This document shows positions 54,076 through 62,913 of a stretch of 64,000 nt of DNA, piece by piece. The position numbers were made by a program, and so were the translations under genes. The notes beneath the pieces were generated by a model. It saw nothing but the letters and a program-made list of their open reading frames with translations. It did not search any database and was not told the origin of the DNA. The first letter of the stretch is position 1. Every line of letters begins with the position of its first letter. This DNA comes from Mesoflavibacter sp. (GTDB taxonomy: Bacteria; Pseudomonadota; Alphaproteobacteria; UBA8366; Aestuariispiraceae), in NCBI GenBank assembly GCA_017792345.1, contig CP051228.1, positions 4,742,148 through 4,806,147 on the forward strand. The letters run 5' to 3'.

Positions 54076-55335
54076 ATGCTCTATTCCATGTATGACGCGC
54101 GATCGCGCGCGCTGGCGCCGGTCCGCCTGATGGCGGAGGCGACGCGTCTGACCTTCGTGAACCCGTTCCATCCGTTGAGCTGGACTCCGCTGGGGCGGAT
54201 GATGGCCGCCGGTTCCGGCGTCATCGAGAGCCTGCTGGCGGAACGCGGGAAGCCGGAATGGGGAATCGACGAAGTATCGGTCGACGGCACGCCCTATCCG
54301 ATTGAGATCGAACCGGTCCTGTCGCAGCCCTTCGGCGATCTTGTCCGGTTCAAGAAGGCCGGATTCTCGCGCCCGCAGTCGCGCATCCTGCTGGTCGCGC
54401 CGATGTCCGGGCACTTCGCGACCCTGCTGCGCGACACGGTCCGTGCGCTGCTGATCGAAAACGAAGTGTGGATCACCGACTGGCGCGACGCCGCCCAGGT
54501 GCCGAAATCGGAAGGCCGTTTCGGGGTCGATGCATATATGCAGTATTTGATGGACTTCCTGGCCCATCTGCATGCCGAAGACCTGCGTCCGGTCCATATC
54601 ATGGCGGTTTGCCAACCGGCGCCCCTGGTGCTGGCGACAGTCGCCCTGCTGGCGGAGGAAAAGGCGCCGCATTGTCCGGCCAGCATGGTTCTGATGGGCG
54701 GGCCGGTCGATACCCGGGCCGCATCGACCGTCGTGACCCAGGTTGCCGAGAACCGCAGTATCCCCTGGTTCGAACGGCACGTCATTCATCGCGTCCCGGC
54801 GCGTTTCCCCGGCGCGAACCGCAAGGTCTATCCGGGGTTCCTGCAATTGCGGGCCTTCTGGTCGATGAACCCGGCGCGGCATGCCGGGGCCCATTGGTCG
54901 ATGTACAAGCATCTTGTCCGGGGCGATGGCGAATCCGCCGAACGCACCCAGACCTTCTATGACGAATACATGGCCGTCGCCGACGTCGCCGCCGATTTCT
55001 TCCTGGAAACGGTCGATCATGTCTTCCGCCGTCATTCCCTGCCCAAGGGCGAGATGATGTGGAAGGGCCGTTTGGTCCGGCCGGAGACCATCCGTGATGT
55101 CGGCCTGATGACGGTCGAGGGAGAATTGGACGATATCTCCGCCCCCGCCCAGACCGAGGCCGCGCACGATATCTGCCCGAACATTCCGGAAGCCCTGCGC
55201 GAGCACCTGCTGCAGGAAAATGTCGGCCATTACGGCATCTTCAACGGCCGCCGCTGGCGTGAGCAAATCTGTCCGCAGATCGGCGCCTTCGTCCGCCGCA
55301 TGGAAGCAGGTGACGTCAAACAAGACGCGGCATAG
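54076..55335 (+). CDS. phaZ: Intracellular polyhydroxyalkanoate depolymerase
   Basis: 419 residues from the ATG at 54076, preceded by AAGGATGG. Characteristic of PhaZ of the PHB-granule type: LLVAPMSGHFATLLRDTVRAL, NEVWITDWRDAAQVP, then HIMAVCQPAPLVLATVALL with Cys as the nucleophile (in place of Ser, as in this family), and a late GELDDISAPAQTEAAHDI with the Asp and VGHYGIFNGRRWRE with the His. It hydrolyses stored PHB to hydroxybutyrate in the cytoplasm. Monocistronic, or followed 10 bp later by the FG-GAP gene. Confidence 0.95.
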   Translation: MLYSMYDARSRALAPVRLMAEATRLTFVNPFHPLSWTPLGRMMAAGSGVIESLLAERGKPEWGIDEVSVDGTPYPIEIEPVLSQPFGDLVRFKKAGFSRPQSRILLVAPMSGHFATLLRDTVRALLIENEVWITDWRDAAQVPKSEGRFGVDAYMQYLMDFLAHLHAEDLRPVHIMAVCQPAPLVLATVALLAEEKAPHCPASMVLMGGPVDTRAASTVVTQVAENRSIPWFERHVIHRVPARFPGANRKVYPGFLQLRAFWSMNPARHAGAHWSMYKHLVRGDGESAERTQTFYDEYMAVADVAADFFLETVDHVFRRHSLPKGEMMWKGRLVRPETIRDVGLMTVEGELDDISAPAQTEAAHDICPNIPEALREHLLQENVGHYGIFNGRRWREQICPQIGAFVRRMEAGDVKQDAA

Positions 55336-55345
55336 AGTGGCGGGC

Positions 55346-56170
55346 ATGGCCCGTCCTCTTCCGATCTTCGCCCTGATCTTCCTTCTGTCCGGCACCGCCG
55401 CCGCGCAGGAGATGCTGCCCGATGGCGGCGTCGCCGAAGGCATGGGGCTGAAGGCCTGGTACACAGCCCCCACCGACCGGTATAGCCATGGCATTCTGGG
55501 CGACGCGATAGAGGCGGGTAGCCTGATCGTCGAACGCGACGGCGACACTCTGCGTTACGACCTGCCTGAAGACAGCGTCTTCGAGGACCTGACCCCACGA
55601 ATCGTCGATGCCGACGGCGATGGCGAACCGGAAATCCTGACAATACGGTCCTTTCTGGACCGTGGTGCGACGATCGCCCTGTTCGGCATTCGCGACGGGG
55701 CGGTCGCGCTGCTGGCGGAGGCCGCGCCGATAGGGACCGCCAATCGATGGCTCAACCCGGCCGGCGTGGCGGATTTCGACGGGGATGGCGACCCGGAAAT
55801 CGCGGTGATCCGAACGCCGCATATCGGCGGAATTCTGATCCTCTACACTTGGGACCGTTCGTCCGGGCGCCTGGTCGAGGAAAGCCGCAAGAATGGGTAC
55901 TCGACGCATGCCATCGGCTCACGGGCCCTGGGGCTGTCCCTGGTGATCGATTGGGACGGCGACGGCGTCACCGATCTGATGGTGCCGCGTCAGGACCGCA
56001 AGGAACTGGTGGCCCTATCCATGGCGGGCGGGCAGTTCCGGGAGATCGGCATATTCAAACTGCGGCGCGAGATCACCGGCGACCTGGAATTGCTTGGAAA
56101 CTTCGTGAAAATTCCACTGAAGGGCGGGCTTAATCGCACCCTCGCCCGCCCCTATCCAAAGAAGAAATGA
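55346..56170 (+). CDS. Secreted FG-GAP/VCBS-repeat protein
   Basis: 274 residues from the ATG at 55346. Signal peptide with an AAAQ cleavage site. Three Asp-rich calcium-loop-like repeats, IVDADGDGEPEILTI, VADFDGDGDPEIAVI and IDWDGDGVTDLMVP, each followed by beta-strands, fit a small beta-propeller of the FG-GAP type. Probably periplasmic or surface located. It begins 10 bp after phaZ, so it may be cotranscribed, but no functional link is apparent. Its stop directly abuts the convergent copA stop. Confidence 0.82.
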   Translation: MARPLPIFALIFLLSGTAAAQEMLPDGGVAEGMGLKAWYTAPTDRYSHGILGDAIEAGSLIVERDGDTLRYDLPEDSVFEDLTPRIVDADGDGEPEILTIRSFLDRGATIALFGIRDGAVALLAEAAPIGTANRWLNPAGVADFDGDGDPEIAVIRTPHIGGILILYTWDRSSGRLVEESRKNGYSTHAIGSRALGLSLVIDWDGDGVTDLMVPRQDRKELVALSMAGGQFREIGIFKLRREITGDLELLGNFVKIPLKGGLNRTLARPYPKKK

Positions 56171-58327
56171 TCAGGGCCGCCAGCGACGCAGGAGAAGCGA
56201 GCTGGTGACGACACTGACCGAACTCATCGCCATGGCCGCCCCGGCGATGGCGGGGCTGAGATATCCGAACGCAGCCAGCGGCAGGCCGATCACATTGTAG
56301 ATGAAGGCCCAGAACAGGTTCTGGCGGATCTTCCAGACCGTCCGGCGACAGATTTCGAGGGTGCCCGGAACAAGATCGAGATCGGGCCGCATCAGGGTTA
56401 CCGGGGCCGCATCCAGTGCGATTTCGGCACCGGTCCCCATCGCGATTCCCAGATCGGCCTGAACCAGGGCGGGGGCGTCGTTGATCCCGTCGCCGACCAT
56501 CGCAACGCGCCGACCGTCTTGTTGATAAGTCCGCACGGTCTTGGCCTTCCGGTCCGGTTTCACCTGTGCCGCGACATCGTCTATGCCGAGCAACCGGGCG
56601 ACATGGTTGGCCGCGGCGGCACTGTCACCGGAAATCATCCCGAGCCGAAGACCACGGTCCTTCAGGCGGGAGATCACCGTCTGAGCCCCGTCGCGCGGCG
56701 TATCGGACAGGCCGAACAGGGCGCGAAGTTTCCCGTCCTCCGCCAATAGAACCACCGTGCTGCCGCTTTCTTCCAATTCCTGGATGCGGCTTTCATCCGC
56801 CGCCGAAACGGTGACATTCAGCCGTTTCATCAAGGCCCGGTCGCCGAGGCCGAGGGAACGTCCGTCGACGGTTCCGGTAATGCCTTCACCGGAATGGTTC
56901 CGGAATGATTGCGGCGACGGCAAGGCATCCTGGTTGCCGGCAAAGGCCTTACGAAATGCGCTTGCCAGGGGATGGTCGCTGCCCCGCTGAAGGATTACGG
57001 CATGACGCAGCGCCTCTTCATCGTCCCCGCCGGACACCAGCTCCGGTTTCCCCCGGGTCAGCGTTCCGGTCTTGTCGAACAGGACGGTGTCGATGCCCAT
57101 CGCCCGTTCCATCGCATCGACGTCCTTGATCAGAATGCCGGCCCGTGCGGCGGCGCCCGTCCCGGCGACAATCGCCGTCGGCGATGCAAGGCCCAAGGCA
57201 CAGGGACAGGCAATGACCAGGACGGATACCGCCGCGATGATCGCCTGTTCCAGTTCCTGACCGGCAATCAGCCATCCCGCGAAGGTGACAACGGCGATGA
57301 CGAGAACGACGGGCACGAAGACCGCACTGACCCGGTCGACCAGTTTCTGAACCGGCGCCTTGCCGCTCTGTGCCCTTTCAACCAGCCGCGTGATCTTGGA
57401 CAGGGTCGTATCCTTGCCGACGGCAGTCGCTTCAATCCGCAAAAGCCCATCGCCGTTAACCGCCCCACCGATGACCGGATCGCCTTTGCCTTTGGGAACC
57501 GGAACGCTCTCGCCCGTCACCAGAGATTCATCGACATCGGAATCGCCGCCGACGACTCGCCCATCCACCGGAATGCGTTCGCCTGACTTCACGATCAGGA
57601 TATGTCCGACCGCCACGTCATCGATGGACACGGTTTCCTCACCGCCGGTTTCGGTTTCGCGCCGAACGGTATCGGGGCGCAGCGCCATCAGCCCGCGGAT
57701 CGCCTCACTGGCGCCCGCCTTGGCCCGCGCTTCCAGCTGCTTGCCGAACAGAACAAGCGTCACAATGACGACGGCCGCCTCGAAATAGAGATGCCCTTCG
57801 GCGTGACTGCCCTGATCCAGTACCATCCACAGCGAGTAGAGATAGGCCGTGCCTGTCCCAATGGAAACCAGCAGGTCCATGGTGCCGCTGCGCGACCGGA
57901 TCGCGTGAAGGGCGCCCTTATGGAATCGGAAGCCCGCGCCGAACACGACCGGCGCCGCCAAAAGCGGTTCCAGCCAATAGGGCATCATCCAATGGAGCCC
58001 CAGCACCATGAAGATCATCTGCAAAAGAAACGGTATCGACAGCACCGCCGACAGGACGAGCCACAGCCACGTCTTTCGGGTCTCCGCGCGCACGGCCGCC
58101 GCCCGTTCATCGGGGTCGATATCCTCCCGCCGCCATGCCGCATAACCCGCCCGGCCCACGGCCGCGATCAAATCGTCCTTGGACGCGTCGCCTTCCACAT
58201 GGGCCCGTTCCAACGCCAAATTTACCGTTGCCTGCTCAACGCCTCGCACGGAAGAAAGTGCCCTTTCGACCGTTTTTGCGCAGCCGGCGCAGGTCATGCC
58301 GTCGATGTCGAACTCTTGGATAACCAT
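56171..58327 (-). CDS. copA: Copper-translocating P-type ATPase (Cu+-exporting)
   Basis: 718 residues. One N-terminal heavy-metal-binding domain with GMTCAGCAKTVERAL (Cys13 and Cys16). Eight membrane helices; the transport-site motif VIACPCALGLASPTAI (CPC) in helix 6; phosphorylation site VLFDKTGTLTRG; later MVGDGINDAPAL; the HP motif of the P1B type is in QRGSDHPLASAF. It moves Cu(I) to the periplasm. The start is preceded by AAGGAAGGTGG. The divergent promoter carries a CueR-type box read in its direction, with a 19-bp -35/-10 spacing. Confidence 0.97.
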   Translation of the reverse strand: MVIQEFDIDGMTCAGCAKTVERALSSVRGVEQATVNLALERAHVEGDASKDDLIAAVGRAGYAAWRREDIDPDERAAAVRAETRKTWLWLVLSAVLSIPFLLQMIFMVLGLHWMMPYWLEPLLAAPVVFGAGFRFHKGALHAIRSRSGTMDLLVSIGTGTAYLYSLWMVLDQGSHAEGHLYFEAAVVIVTLVLFGKQLEARAKAGASEAIRGLMALRPDTVRRETETGGEETVSIDDVAVGHILIVKSGERIPVDGRVVGGDSDVDESLVTGESVPVPKGKGDPVIGGAVNGDGLLRIEATAVGKDTTLSKITRLVERAQSGKAPVQKLVDRVSAVFVPVVLVIAVVTFAGWLIAGQELEQAIIAAVSVLVIACPCALGLASPTAIVAGTGAAARAGILIKDVDAMERAMGIDTVLFDKTGTLTRGKPELVSGGDDEEALRHAVILQRGSDHPLASAFRKAFAGNQDALPSPQSFRNHSGEGITGTVDGRSLGLGDRALMKRLNVTVSAADESRIQELEESGSTVVLLAEDGKLRALFGLSDTPRDGAQTVISRLKDRGLRLGMISGDSAAAANHVARLLGIDDVAAQVKPDRKAKTVRTYQQDGRRVAMVGDGINDAPALVQADLGIAMGTGAEIALDAAPVTLMRPDLDLVPGTLEICRRTVWKIRQNLFWAFIYNVIGLPLAAFGYLSPAIAGAAMAMSSVSVVTSSLLLRRWRP

Positions 58328-58351
58328 CTTGCCACCTTCCTTTCGACCCCC

Positions 58352-58382
58352 AACATGGAGATTCCAGTCACTGGAAGGTCAA
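58352..58382 (-). promoter_or_regulatory. CueR-type promoter of copA
   Basis: Read on the minus strand: -35 TTGACC (58382-58377), a 19-bp spacer, and -10 CATGTT (58357-58352). The spacer holds the dyad CTTCCAGTGACTGGAA. The stretched spacing and the ACCTTCC-type dyad are the signature of MerR-family copper promoters, which the regulator distorts to activate. The transcript would start about 20 bases before the copA ATG. Confidence 0.8.
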
Positions 58383-58390
58383 GGGGTGTA

Positions 58391-58421
58391 TTGACCTTCC
58401 AGTAGATGGAAGGTGCAGAAA
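58391..58421 (+). promoter_or_regulatory. CueR-type promoter of cueR and cytochrome c
   Basis: On the plus strand: -35 TTGACC (58391-58396) merging into the perfect dyad ACCTTCCA-GTAGA-TGGAAGGT (58394-58414). A 19-bp spacer leads to CAGAAA, a poor -10 hexamer. The -35 hexamers of the two opposite promoters are only 8 bp apart, so a single regulator could occupy both boxes side by side. The position excludes an upstream start of cueR at 58406. Confidence 0.7.
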
Positions 58422-58450
58422 AAGTCATTGGGCCCATCGGAGTGCAGAAA

Positions 58451-58843
58451 ATGAACATATCGGACGCCGCAAAACGAACCGGGTTACCGGCGAAAACGAT
58501 CCGCTATTACGAGCAGATCGACCTCATTTCCCCAACCCGGGGAGAGAACGGATATCGCGATTTCAGCTTTGAGGACGTTCAACTTCTCCATTTCGTTCGA
58601 CGCGCCCGGGATCTGGGGTTTTCCGTCGAGGATTGCCGAACCTTGCTCGGTCTCTATACCGATGCGAACAGAGCCAGCGCCGAAGTGAAGTCAATCGCCC
58701 AGAATCATCTGTCCGAGATCGATGCGAAGATTGAGCAGTTGAATGCCATGCGCGAGACCCTGTCCCATCTGGTGCATTGCTGCGACGGGGATTCCCGCCC
58801 GACCTGCCCGATACTTCAAAATCTGGCCGGAGACAGCCGATGA
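58451..58843 (+). CDS. cueR: Cu(I)-responsive MerR-family regulator
   Basis: 130 residues from the ATG at 58451, which follows GGAG. Winged helix (MNISDAAKRTGLPAKTIRYY, then a wing with GENGYRDF), dimer helix around residues 75-108, and the metal loop HCCDGDSRPTCPIL with C111 and C119 as the Cu(I) ligands, as in CueR/HmrR. It activates copA and probably its own operon through the back-to-back boxes. The stop overlaps the cytochrome c start by 4 bp. Confidence 0.94.
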   Translation: MNISDAAKRTGLPAKTIRYYEQIDLISPTRGENGYRDFSFEDVQLLHFVRRARDLGFSVEDCRTLLGLYTDANRASAEVKSIAQNHLSEIDAKIEQLNAMRETLSHLVHCCDGDSRPTCPILQNLAGDSR

Positions 58844-59274
58844 CCCTTCGGACAATTGCCTATGCCGCCATTCTTTCCCTGTCGCCGCTGGCAACTGCAG
58901 CCGCCGAAACGCTCTTCATTCCGGACGACCCACAATTCACCGGCATCGGAAAGGTGATCTATCAGTCCCAATGCGCCGCCTGTCACGGGGTCGATCTGGA
59001 AGGCGAACCGGATTGGCGCCAGAGGAAATCCGACGGCAAGATGCCGGCCCCGCCACATGACGAAACCGGCCATACCTGGCACCACAGCGAACGGCAGCTT
59101 TTTGAGATCACGAAGTTCGGACTGCAAAAATTTGCCGGCCCGAACTACCGCACGGATATGCCCGCTTATGAATCGACACTGACGGATTCCGAGATCCTGG
59201 CTGTCCTGTCCTACATCAAGAGCACCTGGCCCGAAGACATCCGCACGCGCCACGACAGGATGAGCAGACAATAG
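58840..59274 (+). CDS. Small c-type cytochrome coupled to cueR
   Basis: 144 residues from the ATG at 58840 (ATGA overlap with cueR). Signal peptide with ATAAA processing region; heme site CAACHG (C45, C48, H49); likely axial Met in RTDMPAYES near the C terminus. Single-heme, cytochrome c class I-like (mono-heme type C555-like). Periplasmic electron carrier. Its coupling to a copper regulator suggests copper-responsive expression, perhaps to support a copper oxidase or Cu(I) oxidation (inference). Confidence 0.88.
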   Translation: MTLRTIAYAAILSLSPLATAAAETLFIPDDPQFTGIGKVIYQSQCAACHGVDLEGEPDWRQRKSDGKMPAPPHDETGHTWHHSERQLFEITKFGLQKFAGPNYRTDMPAYESTLTDSEILAVLSYIKSTWPEDIRTRHDRMSRQ

Positions 59275-59452
59275 ACCGGCCCCTTCTGTCATGGATAGTT
59301 TGCTTGCCAGGGCCGGGGGAAAAACCTGACACTGACGCCCCTCAAGCGCCGCCGGACAGGTTACCTTCGACGCAGATGAAATCCCGCATTTCGACCGGCA
59401 AAGCGGATCGGAATCTGAGCGCCGTTCCGGCCATTAAATTGGGAGAACACCG

Positions 59453-61117
59453 ATGAAAGCCTCCGACCTTTTTGTCCAATGTCTAGAAGCAGAAGGGGTC
59501 GAGCGCATTTTCGGCGTTCCCGGCGAAGAGAATGCCGATCTTATGATCTCTCTGATGAATTCCAGCATCGATTTCGTGCTGTGCCGCCACGAACAGGCTG
59601 CTGCCTTCGCCGCCGACGCCTATGGCCGGCTGACCGGTAAGGCGGGCGTCTGCCTGTCGACGCTGGGTCCGGGCGCGACCAATCTGGTCACGGGTCTGGC
59701 CGACGCCAACATGGATCGCGCGCCGGTCGTCGCCATCATTGGCCAGGGATCGATCAGCCGACTGCATAAGGAAAGCCACCAGAACATGGATTCGGTGGCG
59801 ATGATGCGACCGATCTCGAAATGGGCGCAATCCATCGTCTCGGCCAAGAACATCACCGAGGTCGTGCGAAAGGCGTTCAAGGTCGCCGAGCAGGAAAAGC
59901 CGGGCGTCACCGTCATCGAACTGCCCGAGGACATCGCCAAACAGGACATTGACGACAAGCCGATACGCATCAACAAGGTGCGCCGCCCGGCCGCGGACCA
60001 TAAGGCCATCGCCGAGGCCGCCCGCCTGATCGGTCAGGCGAAGAAGCCGATCATTCTGGCCGGCAACGGCGCGATCCGGAAACGCGCCGCGAAACAGCTC
60101 TACCGCCTGGCGACGAAAACCGGGATCGGCGTGGTGAACACTTTCATGGGCAAGGGCGCGGTCCCTATGGACGATCCGCATTGCCTGTTCACCATGGGCC
60201 TGGGATCCGGCGACTATAACAACCTGGCCTTCGACGACGCGGATCTGGTGATTTCCTGCGGCTATGACCTTGTCGAATACGGCCCGGCCGCCTGGAACCG
60301 CACGAACAAGGACGACAAGACGATCATCCATATCGACTTCTGGCCGGCGGAGGTCGACCGGGACTATCAGCCGACCGTCGAGATCGTTTCCGACCTGGCC
60401 GACGCGCTGTGGCAGCTGAACGAGGCGGTCAACGACATGTATGAGGACCGCCTGCCCCTGTTCGACATCCAGGATCGGGCGAAGCTGCGCGGCATCATGT
60501 CGGATGAGTTCTCGGCCGAAAAGGACGACACCGCCGTCCCGGTGAAGCCGCAGAAAATCCTGTGGGACGTGCGGCAGTTCATGGGACCGGAAGACATTCT
60601 GTTGTCCGATGTCGGGGCGCATAAGATGTGGATCGCCCGCCATTATCAGTGCCAGGAACCGAATACCTGCCTGATTTCCAACGGGTTCTGCACGATGGGC
60701 TTTGCCATGCCCGGGTCGATCGGCGCAAAGATGGCCTATCCGGACAAGAAGGTTCTGTCGATCTCCGGCGACGCCGGTTTCATGATGAATGTGCAGGAAC
60801 TGGAGACCGCCGTCCGGCGCAAGCTGAACATCGTCGCCATGGTCTGGTGCGACGGCGAATACGGCCTGATCAAATGGAAGCAGCAGAACGGCTTCCAGGG
60901 CCGGCATTCCGATTTGTCCTTCAACAATCCGGATTTCGTCCAACTGGCGAACAGCTTCGGGATGTGGGGGCGCGAGATCACGGCGACGGATCAGATCATT
61001 CCGACCCTGCAGGAAGCCTTCCAGCAGGACGGCCCAGCGCTGATCGCGGTGCCGGTCGACTATTCCGAAAACATGCGCCTGTCCGAACGGCTGGGGAATG
61101 TCAGCGTGGCCCTGTGA
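59453..61117 (+). CDS. ThDP-dependent enzyme of the acetolactate synthase family
   Basis: 554 residues from the ATG at 59453 with GGGAGAAC. Pyr domain with IFGVPGEENADLM, the activating Glu in CRHEQAAAFAADAYGRL, and STLGPGATNL; ThDP/Mg motif ISGDAGFMMNVQELETAVRR...MVWCDGEYGLIKWKQQ at the PP domain. Best matched by the catabolic acetolactate synthase (AlsS) branch; no small regulatory subunit gene follows. It could condense two pyruvates to acetolactate, but related sulfoacetaldehyde- and other-type enzymes are possible. Stand-alone gene. Confidence 0.88.
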   Translation: MKASDLFVQCLEAEGVERIFGVPGEENADLMISLMNSSIDFVLCRHEQAAAFAADAYGRLTGKAGVCLSTLGPGATNLVTGLADANMDRAPVVAIIGQGSISRLHKESHQNMDSVAMMRPISKWAQSIVSAKNITEVVRKAFKVAEQEKPGVTVIELPEDIAKQDIDDKPIRINKVRRPAADHKAIAEAARLIGQAKKPIILAGNGAIRKRAAKQLYRLATKTGIGVVNTFMGKGAVPMDDPHCLFTMGLGSGDYNNLAFDDADLVISCGYDLVEYGPAAWNRTNKDDKTIIHIDFWPAEVDRDYQPTVEIVSDLADALWQLNEAVNDMYEDRLPLFDIQDRAKLRGIMSDEFSAEKDDTAVPVKPQKILWDVRQFMGPEDILLSDVGAHKMWIARHYQCQEPNTCLISNGFCTMGFAMPGSIGAKMAYPDKKVLSISGDAGFMMNVQELETAVRRKLNIVAMVWCDGEYGLIKWKQQNGFQGRHSDLSFNNPDFVQLANSFGMWGREITATDQIIPTLQEAFQQDGPALIAVPVDYSENMRLSERLGNVSVAL

Positions 61118-61187
61118 TCGACGGGGCGTTGCCGGGACGGATAGCGGCGCATAAGGTCCGCCGCGATCTCACCCGATTGGAGGCGAC

Positions 61188-62090
61188 ATGCTGAAGACGA
61201 TGCGCATTGCTGCCATTATAGCGGCAATCGGACTGGCCGTGGTGGCGCCCTCGTTTGCCGAGGATTCCGCGGCCGGCGACACCGCGTTGATCGCGCAATG
61301 GCAATCGCTGACCCCCGGCGATCAGTCGACCCTGCCCCAGGCGCTGCGCGCGGGCGACGCGGTACTGATGACTGCCGAGGGATCGGCGAATGACGCATTC
61401 TGGACTGTGCTGACGGACCGTGGATGGATGCGACGCGTCGACCCACCGGAAGGATTGCCGTCGGAAACCAGGACATATGTCATCACCGAGGCCGGTCGCC
61501 GACCGCTGGCACGGTTTCTGGCCGCGAACCCCGCCGCCAGCACGTCACCGGAAACCGCATTCTACGAGGATCTCTGCGGGGCGATGTTCCAGCCCGGCGA
61601 TAAGGTCTATAGCCGGCCGGAGGAGGAAATGCCCTGGGTCGCGATGTTTGCCCTGGGCTATTACGCCGCCGCAACGCCGGATGGGTTGAGCGTCAACGAG
61701 ATCGCGACCCGCAAGGACGTTATCCCGGGCCTGCGTCAGCGCTGCCTGGATCGGCCGGACGAAACCTTCCTGACAGCGTTGTCGGAATCCATCCCGGCCC
61801 CCCTGGCCGACCAAACCCCGGCCGGAGAAACAGGTGTCCCCTTCGGCGGCGCCTGCGGGGAAGTGTTCGGCCCGCCCCCCGAATCGTTCAAGGGCAACCC
61901 GAACCAGTTCACCATGCTGGTCCATTTCGCGCTGGGCTATTACACCGCCAAAGGCCGTGCATGGGATCTCAGTCCGTCTGATCTGGACGACCGCAGAGAC
62001 CTGATGCCGATGATCTATGACAATTGCATGCGCGATCTGCAGAAATCGCTGACCGACGCCCTGGACGAAACGGTGCCGGGCGCGGGATAG
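61188..62090 (+). CDS. Secreted protein with tandem HdeA/Rap1a-like Cys domains
   Basis: 300 residues from the ATG at 61188, preceded by GGAGGCGAC. Signal peptide (IIAAIGLAVVAPSFAE). The region 30-120 is poorly conserved. Two related modules follow, each about 80 residues: LCGAMFQPGDKVYS...FALGYYAAATPDGL...RCLDRPDETFLTAL and ACGEVFGPPPESF...FALGYYTAKGRAWDL...NCMRDLQKSLTDAL. In each, an early Cys and a late Cys flank the FALGYY core, as in HdeA-type small acid-stress or Rap1a/Tai immunity folds. Periplasmic; function is unknown. The internal duplication is clear. Confidence 0.75.
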   Translation: MLKTMRIAAIIAAIGLAVVAPSFAEDSAAGDTALIAQWQSLTPGDQSTLPQALRAGDAVLMTAEGSANDAFWTVLTDRGWMRRVDPPEGLPSETRTYVITEAGRRPLARFLAANPAASTSPETAFYEDLCGAMFQPGDKVYSRPEEEMPWVAMFALGYYAAATPDGLSVNEIATRKDVIPGLRQRCLDRPDETFLTALSESIPAPLADQTPAGETGVPFGGACGEVFGPPPESFKGNPNQFTMLVHFALGYYTAKGRAWDLSPSDLDDRRDLMPMIYDNCMRDLQKSLTDALDETVPGAG

Positions 62091-62101
62091 GCCTGCCCTG
62101 T

Positions 62102-62626
62102 TCAGGACAGGCAGGTCGACGCCGAGATCACAGCGCGGCCGTCGGTCCCGAACCGGGCGACGGTCGGCGGCACATCGTCGCCCGCCAGATCGAACTTCAG
62201 CGCCGCCGTCGCCCCCAGAATCTCGCCGCCTTCGATGGTCGTGGGGCCGGACCGGCCGCTGTCGTCCAGATCAATGGTGAACCCGACCGACTCCGCCGGC
62301 CCGAGATGCGTCAGAGACAGGGTCACGATCGTCCCGCCATCCGACACATTGGTGACAGAACGGACCCGGTCGCCGCCGGTATAGATGCGAAATGGCTGGT
62401 ATTCGGACACACCCGCACCGCTGGCCGTCGTATCGAAATAGAGGCCGCCCGCCGAGGTCGAAAGATCGATTGTCACCGAAACCGGCCCCAACTCGCAGAG
62501 ATCCTTGTTCCGGATCGTCATGTAATCGTTAGGCGATCCTTCTTCGAACACAATCTCGACATCCGCATGAACCGATATCGGTACTGCGAACATCATCGCC
62601 GCCAAGGTCAGAAAAAATCCGCGCAT
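62102..62626 (-). CDS. Secreted beta-rich protein, aggregation-factor-core-like
   Basis: 174 residues with a signal peptide (MRGFFLTLAAMMFAVPISVHA). The mature part is all beta: VEIVFEEGSPNDYMTIRN, CELGPVSVTIDLSTSAGG, YFDTTASGAGVSEYQPF, VGFTIDLDDSGRSG and a final Cys (STCLS) that probably pairs with the first. This spacing resembles secreted proteins sometimes annotated as aggregation factor core. That label is from memory and tentative. Convergent with the tandem-domain gene 12 bp away. Confidence 0.65.
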   Translation of the reverse strand: MRGFFLTLAAMMFAVPISVHADVEIVFEEGSPNDYMTIRNKDLCELGPVSVTIDLSTSAGGLYFDTTASGAGVSEYQPFRIYTGGDRVRSVTNVSDGGTIVTLSLTHLGPAESVGFTIDLDDSGRSGPTTIEGGEILGATAALKFDLAGDDVPPTVARFGTDGRAVISASTCLS

Positions 62627-62913
62627 GTCACCCGCCGGCCCTGCCGATCACATTTTATTCAGCGTAGCGCATATTTACTCGAATTTAACCGGAATCGCCC
62701 CAATATATTTCTTATCAGTGGCGTCCCGGAATACGTATGGGATGCCCACAGGTGGTCTGGCCCCGCCTGCCCGTCAGTTATCGGGCGATAGACGGGACCC
62801 CAAAAGAGGAAGTGCATCAGCAGGGAGCGTAGGCGAAACAGCGCAGAATGCGCAGTGGCATTGGGTCGGCAGGCCCCGTTCGGAGCCAGTACCGGTCCGG
62901 AAAGGAGAACGCC
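62627..62913. other. Intergenic region (287 bp) before the small secreted protein
   Basis: No gene. The block 62640-62730 is AT-richer and may hold promoters in both directions. The end carries the ribosome-binding site AAGGAG. Nothing else recognised. Confidence 0.4.

Noticed and set aside
59276-59316. Inverted repeat CCGGCCC...GGGCCGG after the cytochrome c gene
   Set aside because: The loop is 27 bases and no U-tract follows, so terminator function is not supported.
59453-61117. Calling the ThDP enzyme ilvB
   Set aside because: No ilvN-type small subunit gene follows and the sequence fits the catabolic branch better, so no symbol was given.
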